Shown here piece by piece: positions 11,536-22,798 of a DNA stretch of 64,000 nt. Made by a program: the position numbers and the translations under genes. The stretch spans positions 65,477,239 to 65,541,238 of the forward strand of contig NC_135712.1 in assembly GCF_964656455.1 (NCBI RefSeq). Reading direction: 5' to 3'. The notes beneath the pieces are model-generated. The model was given only the letters and a program-made list of their open reading frames with translations, did not search any database and had not been told where the DNA came from. The stretch's first letter is position 1. Each line of letters opens with the position of its first letter. Source of the stretch: Halichoerus grypus (Eukaryota > Chordata > Mammalia > Carnivora > Phocidae).

Positions 11536-12586
11536 AAAAGAAGTTTCCTTTTGGACTAATGAAAAATTAACTTGACATGCTGAAATTCTCCCTTTTTGTT
11601 AATTTTTTTTTTTTAAATAAACCTCAACCCTTTTCACATTGCTAATTTAGACCCTTTTCAGGAGCACAAAATTTCTCCTTCAGAACTTGGAATCTCTGTT
11701 TTTTGTTAGGGATCTCAGCTTTTAGCAATATTTTAGGAATGCTGGAAAGTTCAAATTCTATAGTTTCTGCCTCTACCATTTCCGGCTTTTGAAAGAACGG
11801 CAGAATAAGAGAAATTGTGCATGCATTTACCATAAGATACCCTCATGACCGGAAAAGAGAACATTGATTTTTGAAAGTTTATGGACTCTAGGATAGGAAG
11901 ATATTAGGGGATACAAGGCAACATTTGTATGTGGAAAGCCCAAACTGAATTAGAAAAACTGTGGATCCTATGACAGCATCTAAGTTACTTACTGGATATA
12001 CACAATGGGATGACAAGGTGTATATTGTGATGAGCATAATAAAACTGTTATTAATTTAAACTTATTGAAACTCAATTATGATTAGAGCTTAGAATTTTGG
12101 TGACTTTAAAATCAGGAAAAAACTGATGAAATCATAAACTTTGTTCATATTTCGTGTATAAAATCACTACAATGAGTACTCACTTTATGTTATAAAAATA
12201 AAATACCAAAAACTAAAATCCCTAAGCTTTCTTGTTAATACTCACGACTAAGGACAACCATTTTGATTTTTATGAGGTAACATACATATTATTTACAAGT
12301 GAAATAAGTTTACTATATAAAATGAATGAGAAATATGACATCTATTCTTATAGGATATTTGATTAAGTAAAAGTACTACAACACTCTCATCATTCATCTA
12401 TCACCTCTTTCTAATTGATTTGTTTTTTTTAATATCTCCTTTCTAATTTGACTACCTAAACTTGCTGCAATTTCTTCATCTTGGCTGTTCTAGATTCTGG
12501 TATGATATCCCTTCCTTTCACTTTAGACTATTTTTCTCTCTTTCCTCTGCCTGCTGCTGATGCTGATGTTCTGGCATGTTCCAAAG
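11536..12586 (+). other. STXBP5L: STXBP5L intron upstream of exon B
   Basis: Unique AT-rich intron. The pyrimidine-rich stretch TTTTTCTCTCTTTCCTCTGCC at about 12530-12550 lies 35-55 nt before the exon B acceptor and, with GCTGATGCTGATG, may supply the branch region. The 63-codon minus-strand frame at 11642-11833 has no recognised relatives. Confidence 0.55.
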
Positions 12587-12658
12587 ACAACTTTTGCATG
12601 CGTGGCCTGTCTAACCTTTATCCTGATTTAACGAAACGGATCCGTACTTCCTATCAGA
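12587..12658 (+). CDS. STXBP5L: STXBP5L (tomosyn-2) cassette exon B, 72 nt
   Basis: Exactly 24 codons' length, phase 1 at both ends. Joined to exon A's last G it reads D-NFCMRGLSNLYPDLTK-RIRTSYQ, and its final A combines with GT of exon C to give serine (SYQ-S-LTELND). This agrees with the tomosyn-2 sequence as I remember it. The acceptor TTCCAAAG|ACAAC is poor because the pyrimidine tract is displaced upstream; the donor CAGA|GTAAGT is good. A weak acceptor with a strong donor is typical of a regulated exon. Skipping it would join exon A to C in frame (…QFIA-G-LTELND). It encodes part of the hypervariable linker; the basic KRIR stretch is the only obvious motif. GCATG motifs lie inside it (12597-12601) and 100 nt downstream. 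Confidence 0.92.
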
Positions 12659-13461
12659 GTAAGTTCTATAAAGGTTAGGCAAATAGCTTTTTTAAGTCTT
12701 AATGCCTGGTTAAACCCATACATCTGTGCTTAGTAATGTGTTTTTAAAAACACATTCAGCATGCATGCAAATTTTTGTTTTGTTATGGAAGTGCAATCTG
12801 ATAATTTTAATAATTATATAAATACTTCAAATAGCTAATGTCATATACCCATTTATTCACACCCATTATATTTCAAACCCTGCAGACCACATTCTCTTAG
12901 TTCAAGAGTCCCTGTCTTTTGTTTTGAGGAGGAAGAGCCATGGTGTCCTTATAAATAGTAAACCTGACATTCCAGTATCAATAACAATTGATTGCTTTCT
13001 TGTTTTGGAAACCTTCTGCCTTTGGCCATTTTATAAAAGTATTCTAACAAGGGCTACAATATTTTCTTTTTCTAAATAATTAGATTTCCTAGAGTTAGCT
13101 AAGTATTCCTAACTTCTGATGCTTTTTATTAAAATAGAATACACAAACACACATTTCTATAGTGATTTTAGGTACCAAACACTATGAAATGGGGAATTAA
13201 AGTCACAAACTAAAGAGTCAATAGTATTAACATTTACCATGGTAGAAAATGCAAATTTGAAGATGGTGGAGTAATCAATTCTATAAACTAGTGCAGAAAG
13301 AATGGAGAATGAGGGTATGATTGCAGGTGCAGATGATATTAGTGATATTAGGAGTGAACATTCATTGACAAGAAGACATTTACAATATACTAATCAATGT
13401 TATGTTTTTAAAAAGCAGGTTGCTTAACAATATATATGATGGCTTCATATTTGTATAAAAT

Positions 13462-13463
<2 letters not shown>
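12659..13463 (+). other. STXBP5L: STXBP5L intron downstream of exon B
   Basis: Unique intron with no recognised repeat other than the GCATG pair. Low-complexity sequence begins at 13464. Confidence 0.5.
12759..12768 (+). promoter_or_regulatory. Overlapping GCATG motifs, candidate RBFOX splicing enhancer
   Basis: GCATGCATGC begins 100 nt after the exon B donor. RBFOX proteins bind (U)GCAUG, and downstream sites generally favour inclusion of the preceding exon in neurons. Exon B itself also contains TGCATG. Function here is inferred from motif and position only. Confidence 0.45.

Positions 13464-13498
<35 letters not shown>
13464..13498. repeat. (CA)n microsatellite
   Basis: About 17 uninterrupted CA units. 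Likely length-polymorphic. Confidence 0.95.
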
Positions 13499-13500
<2 letters not shown>

Positions 13501-13854
13501 TGCTGTTTGTATCTTGAATTTCTTCAGACTTCACCTCACCCATTTGCAGATGATTAATGGGATCACATCACTTATAATAACCTAAAACATTGTCTTCCTG
13601 TAGCTAAATATACTCAATCCCTGTGAAATCCATAAAATTTTTCTGGGAATGCCCTTATTTTTCATCATCAGCATCCTCTAATTTTCTACTCTAGCAGAAC
13701 ACCCCCTTTTTGGATGCTTTTCACTGTCTCAGCTCCTGGTGAATTATGATAGAACATTGATATCTATGTTGACTTCTGCTTCTCCTAAAACAGAAACCTA
13801 TTAGGTATTATGATAATATTTCTTAACACCTGAAAATTATATGAAATTTCAGTT

Positions 13855-14015
13855 TCCATAAATAAAACTTTATTGGAGCACAGCCACACTCACCTTTTAC
13901 ATGCTGCCTATGGCTGCATCCACACTACAATGGCAGGGTTGAACAGAAACCATATGGCCCATGATACTCAAAATACTTACTATATTGCTCTTTACATAAA
14001 AAATTAGCTGACTTC
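13855..14015 (-). mobile_element. Ancient DNA-transposon-derived repeat, antisense (hAT-like)
   Basis: 'AAAACTTTATTGGAGCACAGCCAC' then 'TGCCTATGGCTGCATCCACACTACAATGGCAG' and 'TTACTATATTGCTCTTTACA' match the antisense of the common mammalian repeat beginning gtcggcaaactttttctgtaaagggcc. I recall it as a hAT-type non-autonomous element; the exact family name is not certain. Confidence 0.6.
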
Positions 14016-14164
14016 TACCCTAATTCTATTCTTTCATACCCATTTCCTGCCACATAAAAATTTTCAGCCAAAACTTTTTCTGTAAATAATCTCCAGGTAG
14101 CTTAACACACATACTCAAGCTTCTGAATCCCAGTTTAGCCTTCTCAAGGTTGGATGCCCCCAAC

Positions 14165-14166
<2 letters not shown>

Positions 14167-14231
<65 letters not shown>
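14167..14231. repeat. Compound (TG)n(AG)n microsatellite
   Basis: About 15 TG units run straight into about 17 AG units. It generates a spurious 90-codon minus-strand frame rich in SL and HT repeats, which is not a gene. Confidence 0.95.
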
Positions 14232-14238
<7 letters not shown>

Positions 14239-14239
14239 A

Positions 14240-15490
14240 ATGTATCCATCTATACAAATAGAAAAAGTTTCCAAACATGAGATTGTGGATTTTACCAAGT
14301 TCTTCTTTTAGTTTTATGTATTTTCTGATATTTCTATAATAAACATGTAATGCTTTTATAGTAAGAAGGGAAATTGTATCCTGAAGATAAGAGCAGGAGC
14401 AGTCTCTTAATCAGAATTCTACAGTATCAACCATGATATAAAGGTTAAAGAAGTTCTGAGACATGCTCACTTACTTCTAACCCTTCAATAATCTTATGTT
14501 GCCTTCAGATTTAAAAAGCAAAGATTTTAAACATTCAGGGTACTCTAAAATATAATTCCTATCTACATTTCCAAATGAATTTTCTACTACTCTTCTATAA
14601 AAACACTCCCCTTAAGCCAAGTATACATATCTTGCTACCCTTATAATTTATTCATATCATCCCCTCTCTGGAAATGCCCTGCTCAAATTTTACTTCCTAT
14701 TGTAAACCTTTCCTGCTGTCATCAGAGCCCCATTGTGCCAGTTTCTTTATTTAAATGCCTATAGTGTATAAGCTTGTACGTGGAAGTATGTGAACCAGTT
14801 AGTACTTAGCATAAATTCATTTGTATGTTTACTTATTTTTATGCATATGCTCTACCTTTCCAAATGCATGGCAAGAACCTGAAGAGTAGATCTCAAATTC
14901 TTTATACTCTCTACACCTAGCACAAATATGTGCTCAGTAATTAAATGATGATGGTTAGGATAGAACACGTAGCTGGCTCTTTTTGCTCATATGAACAGCC
15001 AGAGGGTTTTTCAAATTTGACAAGTGAAAGCAGAAATAGCTTCTGTAGTTACGGGGTTCACTGGGATTCTGCAAAACAAATCATAGTTTCTTCTAAACAA
15101 AGATCTGAAGTGTCAAGACAGAAGTAAAATCAAGTCCTTAGAAGACTATCAAAAGATCCTCTATGTGTCCACCAGTGAGCTCCCTAGGAGTTCAGACAAG
15201 CCATGAGATTCAAAATCAAATTTCTTTAAAGTCTTCTCTTGATAATCAATATGCTATATTTTGATAAGGGACTGATTAACTGGAATGTGTTTTAAAAATA
15301 AATTTTATGAAAATTTGCTTTTAATTTATTTAATCACATAACCTGATTACATCTTTATAGTTCCATTTTATTATAATAGAGACTATTTGGCCTTTTCATG
15401 AATTGTTTTCTAATTTTCAGGAAAGCATATTTGCATTATCTCTATTTGGGGAACATTAACCCACTTCCTTTAAGTGTGCTATTCTGGGAT
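14240..15490 (+). other. STXBP5L: STXBP5L intron, unique sequence
   Basis: No exon, RNA gene or confident repeat recognised in about 1.25 kb. Confidence 0.45.
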
Positions 15491-15494
15491 TGTG

Positions 15495-15700
15495 CTCAGC
15501 AATTTGACTCAGTGTTATATTATTTAATGATCATTGTAACCCTTTAAGGCAAACAGATAACTGTAGTTTCCTCTACAGATGAAAAAAAATGAAGTCAAAA
15601 GATATTAATTTCCCAAAGTTACAATTAGTGGGAATTATACTTACACCTATTTGATACAAAACAGACTTCATATGCTTTCCACTATATTATTGTCTCTAAA
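15495..15700 (-). mobile_element. MIR SINE remnant, antisense
   Basis: 'CATTGTAACCCTTTAAGGCAAACAG', 'TCTACAGATGAAAAAAAATGAAG' and 'TTTCCCAAAGTTACAATTAGTGG' follow the antisense MIR order (tttacagatgaggaaactgagg ... cccaaggtcacacagctagtaag). Confidence 0.7.
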
Positions 15701-15877
15701 TATCTGAAAGTTTTAGGGTCATTGGAAACCAATTGCATTATACTATAATCAGGAACCACTTTTTTTTCCAGTTTTTATCCACAATCAATAAAATAATATA
15801 TTCAAAAATGAAACAATTTAAAATTATTTCTCACAATTGAGACTAGACAGGTGCTCTCTGAAATCCGGCTTTTATAT

Positions 15878-16079
15878 ATATATTTTTTAAAGATTTTATT
15901 TATTTATTTGACAGAGAGAGACACAGCGAGAGAGGGAACACAAGCAGGGGGAGTGGGAGAGGGAGAAGCAGGCTTCCCGCAGAGCAGGGAGCCCGATGCG
16001 GGGCTCGATCCCAGGACGACCCCAGGATCATGACCTGAGCCGAAGGCAGATGCTTAACGACTGAGCCACCCAGGCGCCC
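15878..16079 (-). mobile_element. Young carnivore SINE, antisense
   Basis: Near-consensus antisense copy: TTTTTTAAAGATTTTATTTA tail, GGGGGAGTGGGAGAGGGAG, GATGCGGGGCTCGATCCCAG and terminal GAGCCACCCAGGCGCCCC. It lies between copies of CCGGCTTTTATAT at 15865-15877 and 16080-16092. Confidence 0.95.
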
Positions 16080-16349
16080 CCGGCTTTTATATTTTATTAT
16101 ATCAATTTTGCTCTCAAAGTGATATCATATTCTATTTTGAATTTTATACTTTTCATTTCTGGAGAAGCACCTCAATTTCAATCTTTTCCTGGGCTCTTTC
16201 ACTGATCATTTTTTATTGTAGTTTAGGTTCCAAGGAACTCCCTCCCCTAAAACTTTATTCCATCTGCAAATCTTTCACATCATAGAATAATAAAACTCTA
16301 TAGCTCAAAGGAAACCTCTGTATTTGACAGATTATGATTTGTGGAACCA

Positions 16350-16680
16350 GTGAAATGATTTGGAAAGAGCAGCAGGCAAGTTCTACTTATTAACTACTTA
16401 TTACGTCTGAAATCTTTGGCAAGTCACTTAACTTCTCTGAGTTTCTTTTTTCTCATATATAAAGTAAAAAATCATAATCCCTACCCCCCTTAGAGACTTA
16501 TGGAATTTTTCTTGGTTAATGTTTATAAAAGCATTTCTATAAATAGTAGACATTATTATTATAATAAAAGACAAAACCAAGACACAGAGAGGTTAGATAA
16601 GTTTTCCAGAATCACAACCAGTCTATGGTATGACTAACACCCAGTCAGCTGCCTCATAGTCTAGTGTTTTTTCTACTTGT
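16350..16680. mobile_element. Two MIR remnants, sense then antisense
   Basis: The first part (to about 16560) is sense: 'GGCAAGTCACTTAACTTCTCTGAG' and 'TATAAAGTAAAAAATCATAATCCCTACC'. The second part is antisense: 'AAGACACAGAGAGGTTAGATAAGTTTTCCAGAATCAC'. Together they form a diverged inverted MIR pair. Confidence 0.6.
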
Positions 16681-17099
16681 GAAAATGACAGAAATTTTGC
16701 TAGTGAGAGAATAGTAGTATCCTGTTTGAACAAAAAGGAGTTTTGAAAAGTGGGCTTAGTGTAGAACATGTCAGACAGACTTGCTTGTGCATCAATTTCT
16801 AGTTATGTAATGGGAGATCCTTTAGAAAGCCTCAAGTCTATTTATAGATATTTTCCTGCTTTCACTGCGTGGGTTTTTTTCAGAGTGTAGGGAATGGTAA
16901 CAGATACTGGGAACACAAATAGAAGCATAAAGAAAAATTCAGAAGAGGGGATGATAAGAATAAGAAAGAACTAGCAAAGAGAGGCAAATAAATATAAAAA
17001 ATGAATTGGAGAACATAAAAAATGGAGGAGTAAAGGAATAAGAAAAGAAGGAATGCCTCAAGGAACAAAAATGAGCAAAAATTATAGTAAATAATAAAT
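16681..17099 (+). other. STXBP5L: STXBP5L intron, nothing recognised
   Basis: Purine-rich, AT-rich sequence with no exon or repeat recognised. The 78-codon minus-strand frame here is a low-complexity artefact of the purine bias. Confidence 0.4.
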
Positions 17100-17410
17100 G
17101 GGAAAAATTCATTCATTCAAAAAAATATTAAGCATCTTCTGTGTCTAACATTTTTCCAGGCACTAGATATACAGTGATGAGTAAAATAATTATGATCTCT
17201 TTCCTCAATTTATAATAAAAAACATATAAAGAATCCGTAGATGTACTGTTACAGCTGAAAAAAGATAGCAATGCTATCAAGGAGAAAAGTGAGATGAGGG
17301 GGAAAATGTGGACCTATTTTTGAGAGTGTTATGACAGAAGGGCCTATCTGAGGAGGAAACATTTAAGTGAAGCTTTGTGATAAGAAGAAAACAGACAATG
17401 CTTTGGACTT
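17100..17410 (+). mobile_element. Ancient mammalian interspersed repeat, 5' part
   Basis: 'CATTCATTCAAAAAAATATTAAGCATCTTCTGTGTCTAACATTTTTCCAGGCACTAGATATACAGTGATGAG' style text resembles the widespread mammalian 'ttgagcacctactatgtgccaggcactg' repeat. The same family appears at 21520-22970 and 46695-47060. Family name not certain. Confidence 0.5.
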
Positions 17411-18375
17411 ACACTTCAGACCTCAATAGAGAAACAGGCCAGATTAACATCTAGCCTGAAATAAACAAACAACAAAACAGATATAATAAATGAAACCATG
17501 GTTTTTTTAAGACACAGAACATCAGGCAATGAAATATAGTAATCTCTGACAAATGGGAAACAAAAGAAGTGAACCCTAAAACCACACATTTACTGCCCTG
17601 AGAGTTTCTAGACTGCAGCAAAGGAGGAGGGGAAACCCAGGAGGAAACCTGTTGACTCCCAGAGTTGATGAGATGGAGATGAGAAACCAGGAAAATGAAA
17701 GCAGCTACAGTTTACAAAGAGGATCCCAGAGATCTACAGAATTTCCTCCTTAACAAAGTACTGATCAACACATACTTATGATGAACTAACCAGGGAAAGA
17801 GCCATCTGAAGGGATTAAAGGAAACAGTGCTCAGCACTCAAAGGAAATAATGCCTATTCCCCACAGCCAGACTAGAAAAATCTTCTAATTCACATCCACT
17901 TCTAGTTAACATTGTACTGGAGATTCTAGCCAGTGTACTCAGGCAAGAAAAAAGTTATCTAGATTGGAAAATAAGTTAAATCATCTTTTTTCATAGATGA
18001 AATTATCATCTATAAAGAAAATTTAAAGAAAGCTACTAGAACTAATAAGTGAGTTTAACGAAGTGCAGGATATATGGTCAATGTACGAAAATCAATTTTA
18101 TTTCTATTTACCCACAACAACCTGAAATTGAAATTTGAAAATATCATTTATAATGGCATCAAAAATATGAGACACTTAGCCATAATAAGACAAGAAATAT
18201 GAAAGACCTATACACTGAAAACCAGAAAACATTGCTGAGAGAAGTTAAAGAATACCCCCCAAAAATGAAGAATTACACCATGTTCATGTTTCAGAAGACT
18301 CAATATTAAGATGTTACCTCTCTCCAAATTGATCTGTAATTCAATACAATTCCAATAAAAATTGAGGAGACTTTT

Positions 18376-18561
18376 TTTAAAAGATTTTATCCATTTATTT
18401 TACAGAGAGAAAGAGAGCACAAGCAGGGGGAGTGGCAGGCAGAGGGAGAAGCAGGCTCCCCACCGAGCAAGGAGCCCAATGTAGGACTTGATCCCAGGAC
18501 TCTGGGATCATGACCTGAGCTGAAGGCAGATGTCCAACCAACTGAGCCAACCAGGTGCCTA
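18376..18561 (-). mobile_element. Carnivore SINE, antisense, inside the old LINE-1
   Basis: AAGATTTTATCCATTTATTT tail region, GCAGGGGGAGTGGCAGGCAG and terminal GAGCCAACCAGGTGCC. Target-site duplication AGGAGACTTTT at 18365-18375 and 18562-18572. Moderately diverged from consensus. Confidence 0.92.
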
Positions 18562-19324
18562 AGGAGACTTTTAATAGAAATTGACAAACTGTTTCTAAAG
18601 TCCATACAGAAATGCAAAAGATTTAGAGCCAAAGCAGCTTTTGAAAAAAGAACAATGTTGGAAGACCAATACTACCTGGTTTCAAGACTAAAAAAAAAAG
18701 AAAATTAGTGTTATTGAATAGTTTAATGTTGGTCCAAACACAATAGATCAATGAAACTTAATAGAAACTTCAGAAATACACCCACACATATATGAACAGC
18801 TGATTTTTGACAAAGGTGCAAAGGCAATTAAGTAGAGCAAGGATAGTCTTTCCTACAAATGGTATTTAAACAATTGGATATCCTGTGTAAAAAAAATTAA
18901 CTTTGATCCATACACTGTGGTAAATTTTTTTAAATTAACTTATAAATAGATAATGAGCCTTAATATAAAATCAAAAATTATAAATTTAGAAAAAAAGATT
19001 TTTGTGACACTGAGTTACACAAACGGTTTTTAAATAACATACCAATAACATGCTTCATACAAGAACATATGACTACATTGGATTTCTTTAAAAGTAAAAA
19101 TTTCTACTCTTCAAATGACACTGTTATGAGAATGAAAAGTTAAGCCACAAACTAGGAGAAAATACTTGCAAAGTATATATCTTATAAGGGATTTGTATAT
19201 AGAATTGAATATATTATTAAAGTTCTAAAAGCCCAATAATAAAGCAAACACCCCAATAAAAATATGGGTAAAAATTTGAATAAGTAGTTCACAAAAGAAG
19301 ATATACTGATAATAAACATACGAA

Positions 19325-20345
19325 CAGTGAAGGAAATAACAAAACTAAAAGGCAACCTTCAGAATGGGAGAAGATATTTGCAAATGACATTTCTGATAAA
19401 GGGTTGGTATCCAAAATCTATAAGGAACTTATAAAATTCAACACCCCAAAAAACAAATAATCTAGTTTAAAAATGGGCAGAAGACATGAATGGACATTTT
19501 TCCAAAGAAGATATCCAGATGGCTAACAGACACATGAAAAGATATTCAACATCACTCATCATCAGGGAACTACCAGTCAAAACTAAACTCTAAAGAGATA
19601 TCACCTCACCCCTGTCAAAATGGCTAAAATTAACAACACAGGAAACAGGTGTTGGTGAGGATATAGAGAAAGGGGAAGCCTCTTACAGTGCTTGTGGGAA
19701 TACAAACTGATGCAGCCACTGTGGAAAACAGTATGGAGGTTCCTCAAAAAGTTAAAAATAGAACTACCCTATGATCCAGCAATTGCATTACTCGAGATTT
19801 ACCCAAAGAATACAAAAATACTGATTCAAAGGGATACATGCGCCCTGATGTTTATAGCATCAACAATAGCCAAATTATGGAAAGAGCCCAAATGTCCATC
19901 AACTGATGAATAGATAAAGAAAATGTGGTATATATACACAATGGAATATTACCCAGCCATCAAAAAGAATGAAATCTTACCATTTGCAATGATGTGGATG
20001 GAGCTAGAGTGTACTATGCTAAGGGGGAAATAAGTCAGAGAAAAACAAATGCTATATGATTTCACTCATATGTTGAATTTAAGAAACAAAATTTAAGAAA
20101 CAAAACAGATGAACATATATTTAAAAAAATAGAGAGAGAGAGGCAAACTATAAAACAGACTCTTTAGAGAACAAACTGAGAGTTACTGGGGGGGGGGGTT
20201 GGGAGGGAGGATGGGTTAAATGGGTGATGGGTCAAGGAGAGCACTTGTGATGAGCGCTGAGTGTTTTATGTAAGTGATGAATCACTAAATTCTACACCTG
20301 AAACTAATATTATACTGTATGTTAACTAACTGGAATTTAAATAAA
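19325..20345 (+). mobile_element. Younger LINE-1, 5'-truncated (ORF2 C-terminus and 3' UTR)
   Basis: About 1 kb of L1 beginning in late ORF2 ('GAATGGGAGAAGATATTTGC'), with stretches still open ([20 protein letters not shown]). The 3' UTR has a G-run/GGGAGGGAGGATGGG tract at 20188-20215 and ends 'GTTAACTAACTGGAATTTAAATAAAAAC'. Its 3' terminus is a different type from that of the L1 at 55347. It is inserted in the older L1 and adds no functional gene. Confidence 0.85.
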
Positions 20346-20908
20346 AACTTGAAAAACAAAGGGAAACATTTAGAAAATCAAATCTAGCTAAATATCAAAA
20401 ATGATTGAATAGAGAATATTCCAGAAATATAATGATGGTCCTTTTTTATAATTCAATCAATCGACAAATTAAAGAAGTAAACAATAAAAAAATAAGCATA
20501 TGAAAAGATACTCAACATTCATCATTAGGAAAATCAAATTAAAACTTCGAGATATCATTATACATCTGTTAGAGTGGCTAAAATTTAAAAAGATTGATCA
20601 TATCAAGTATTGGCAAGAATGTGGAAGAAATAGAACTCTCCCACCCTACTGGTAAGAATGTACAATGGAAGACCAGTTGGCAGGTTCTTAAAGATTTAAA
20701 CATACACTTATAATATGATGTCATCATTTTATATTTAGTTATTTACCCCAGGAAAGCTTGTACCAATACAAAGACGTTCATAGCAATCAAACACTGAAAC
20801 ATTTGCAGTAGTCAAAAATAACTAAAATCTCCACATTAGGTAAGTGGATAAACAAATTCTGTTATATCCATTCAACTGTTTACTAAGCTATAAAAAGGAA
20901 TGCATTAT

Positions 20909-21153
20909 TTTTTTCCTCTTTTTAAATGTTTCAAGTTTTTTTTTTTTAATTTTAGTTAGTGTATAGTGTAATATTAGTTTCAGGAGTAGAATTTAGTGAT
21001 CATCACTTACATAACACCCACTGCTCATCACAAGTGCCCTCCTTAATGCCCATCACCCAATTATTCCATCCCCCCCCCACATCCCCTCCAGCCACCCTCA
21101 GTTTGTTCTTTATAGTCTCTTATGGTATGCCTCCCTCTTTTTTTTTCCATACG
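20909..21153 (-). mobile_element. Young LINE-1 3' end, antisense
   Basis: T-run, AATTTTAGTTAGTGTATAGT, then 'CACTGCTCATCACAAGTGCCCTCC' and a C-rich tract, the reverse of the L1 3' UTR. Duplication TGCATTAT at 20901-20908 and 21156-21163 (one mismatch just upstream). The 75-codon frame at 20959-21186 is inside it. Confidence 0.88.
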
Positions 21154-22421
21154 AGTGCATTATCAGAAGTATTGTACCATGGATGAATCTCAAAATAATT
21201 ACACTGAGTAAAAGAAACCAGGCAAGACAGGGTGCATATTGTATGATTCCATTTATATAAAATTCTAGGAAATGAAAACTAATGTGTAGTGACAGAAAGC
21301 AGATCAATGCCTAGGGATGGGAAGGGGCACTTATGGGAAGGGCTGGAAGGAAGGTTACAAAAAGACACAAACTCTTGGGCATGAGGGATATATTTATTAT
21401 CTTGATCATGGAGATAGTTTTATGGGTATATATATATGTCAAAATTTATCAAATGTATCAAATCATATACTTTATAAATATGTAAATTAAACCTCAATAA
21501 AGCTTTTTTCAAAAAAGAATTAGCCACATAATCAGCAGGGAGCAGTGTATTCCAGGCAGAGTGAACAGCCTATAAGAAGGTTCTGAGGTGGTAAAGGACC
21601 TATCTTCTAGAAATAAAAAGAAGGCCAAGGAGGCTAGGAATGTAGTGGAAAACTATTGAGAAAGGAAAATGAGTTAAGATTTTGATATCTGTATGAGCAG
21701 GGACAAGATTATACATGTTTCTGAGTCAATTATAAGAAATTCCATTTTATTTCAAGCAGGGGAATGATATGCTTTATGTCTTAAAAATATCATCCACACT
21801 GCTGCATGAAGAATATATTGTGGGGCCAAAAGAAAAAAAGAAAAAAAAAAGCTAGCATACCAGTTAAGAGGCCAGTGTTATACTCCAGGCAAGAAAAGAA
21901 GGTGGCTTTAACTAGGGTTTTAGCCATGTTATTGTAGAGAAAAAGGACAGGTCCAAGAATCATTAGTACTTACAGAGCTACTAATTATAATTCAATGTGG
22001 AAGATCAGAGAGTGGAATCAAAGATTCTTCCCAGATTTGGGCTTGAACTGATTGACACTGTGTCATGATACAAAGATGAAGTTAGGGTTGGGGTTGAGCA
22101 TGGTAATAAGGAATAAAACTTCAGTTTTAGATATGTTAAATTTTGGTATGTCTGTCATTTATCCAAATGAAGATGTCAAGTGGACAAGTAAACAAATACG
22201 AATATCAGTGCTGTAATTTGAGTCTTTAGCATACAGATAGTGTGTAATGACATGGGAATAAATGAAATTACATAGGCAGGGGAGAGAAGAGGAACAGAGG
22301 GAGGGAAAAGGAGGATTATGGGCAGAGACATCAGGAATTTCAACATTTAAACTTCAAAGGAAGAGGAGCAGCTGGCTCAGAGGACTTGCTAGAGAGAAGA
22401 GAAAAAAATGGGGAGACTGGG

Positions 22422-22458
22422 GAGCATATTTTAAAGTTAAGGTGAATATGGAATGATA
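22422..22458 (+). repeat. Exact 37-bp dispersed repeat, copy 1
   Basis: Identical to 22762-22798, exactly 340 bp downstream; begins GAGCATATTTTAAAG and ends GGAATGATA. Flanks differ, so this is not a simple 340-bp tandem duplication. Confidence 0.9.
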
Positions 22459-22761
22459 GCCAAAATAAAGGGGAGTGTTTCAGGAAATGGTTAGCCATGT
22501 TAAATGCTGCAGATAGGAAAAACAGGATAAGCTTAGAAAAATGACTAGTGGGTCTTGCTCTGTGACTCTTTAAAAAGTAGTTAGGGAAAAGTATTAGGAT
22601 AGAAACCAAAATATTAGAAAGAAGAATGGCAAGTAAGGAAACAGAACAAGTAGATAACTCTTTTAAGATGTCTTATAAAGGAGTGCAGAAAAATAGGTCA
22701 GTACCTAGACTGGAATAAAGGGTTAAGAGGAGGAACTTTTTGTGCTTTCATTTTAGATAAA

Positions 22762-22798
22762 GAGCATATTTTAAAGTTAAGGTGAATATGGAATGATA
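22762..22798 (+). repeat. Exact 37-bp dispersed repeat, copy 2
   Basis: Second copy of the repeat at 22422-22458, in the same orientation. Confidence 0.9.

Larger units (their letters stand above)
17430..21510 (+). mobile_element. Old LINE-1, composite and internally deleted
   Basis: The 5' part (17430-17880) looks like an L1 5' UTR. From 17890 it is ORF2: 'AACATTGTACTGGAGATTCTAGCCAG', then 'ATTGACAAACTGTTTCTAAAGTCC' at about 18578. The 3' end with 'TCATGGAGATAGTTTTATGGG' runs to about 21500 (AATAAAGC). It is interrupted by a SINE (18376), a younger sense L1 (19325) and an antisense L1 (20909), so three later insertions date the layers. Confidence 0.7.

Noticed and set aside
11642..11833. 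63-codon minus-strand frame (…IPNKKQRFQVLKEKFCAPEKG)
   Set aside because: Looks protein-like but I recognise no family, and there are no splice sites or neighbouring homologous pieces. Left unannotated.
14026..14298. 90-codon minus-strand frame with SLSLSL and HTHTHT
   Set aside because: Pure translation of the (TG)n(AG)n microsatellite.
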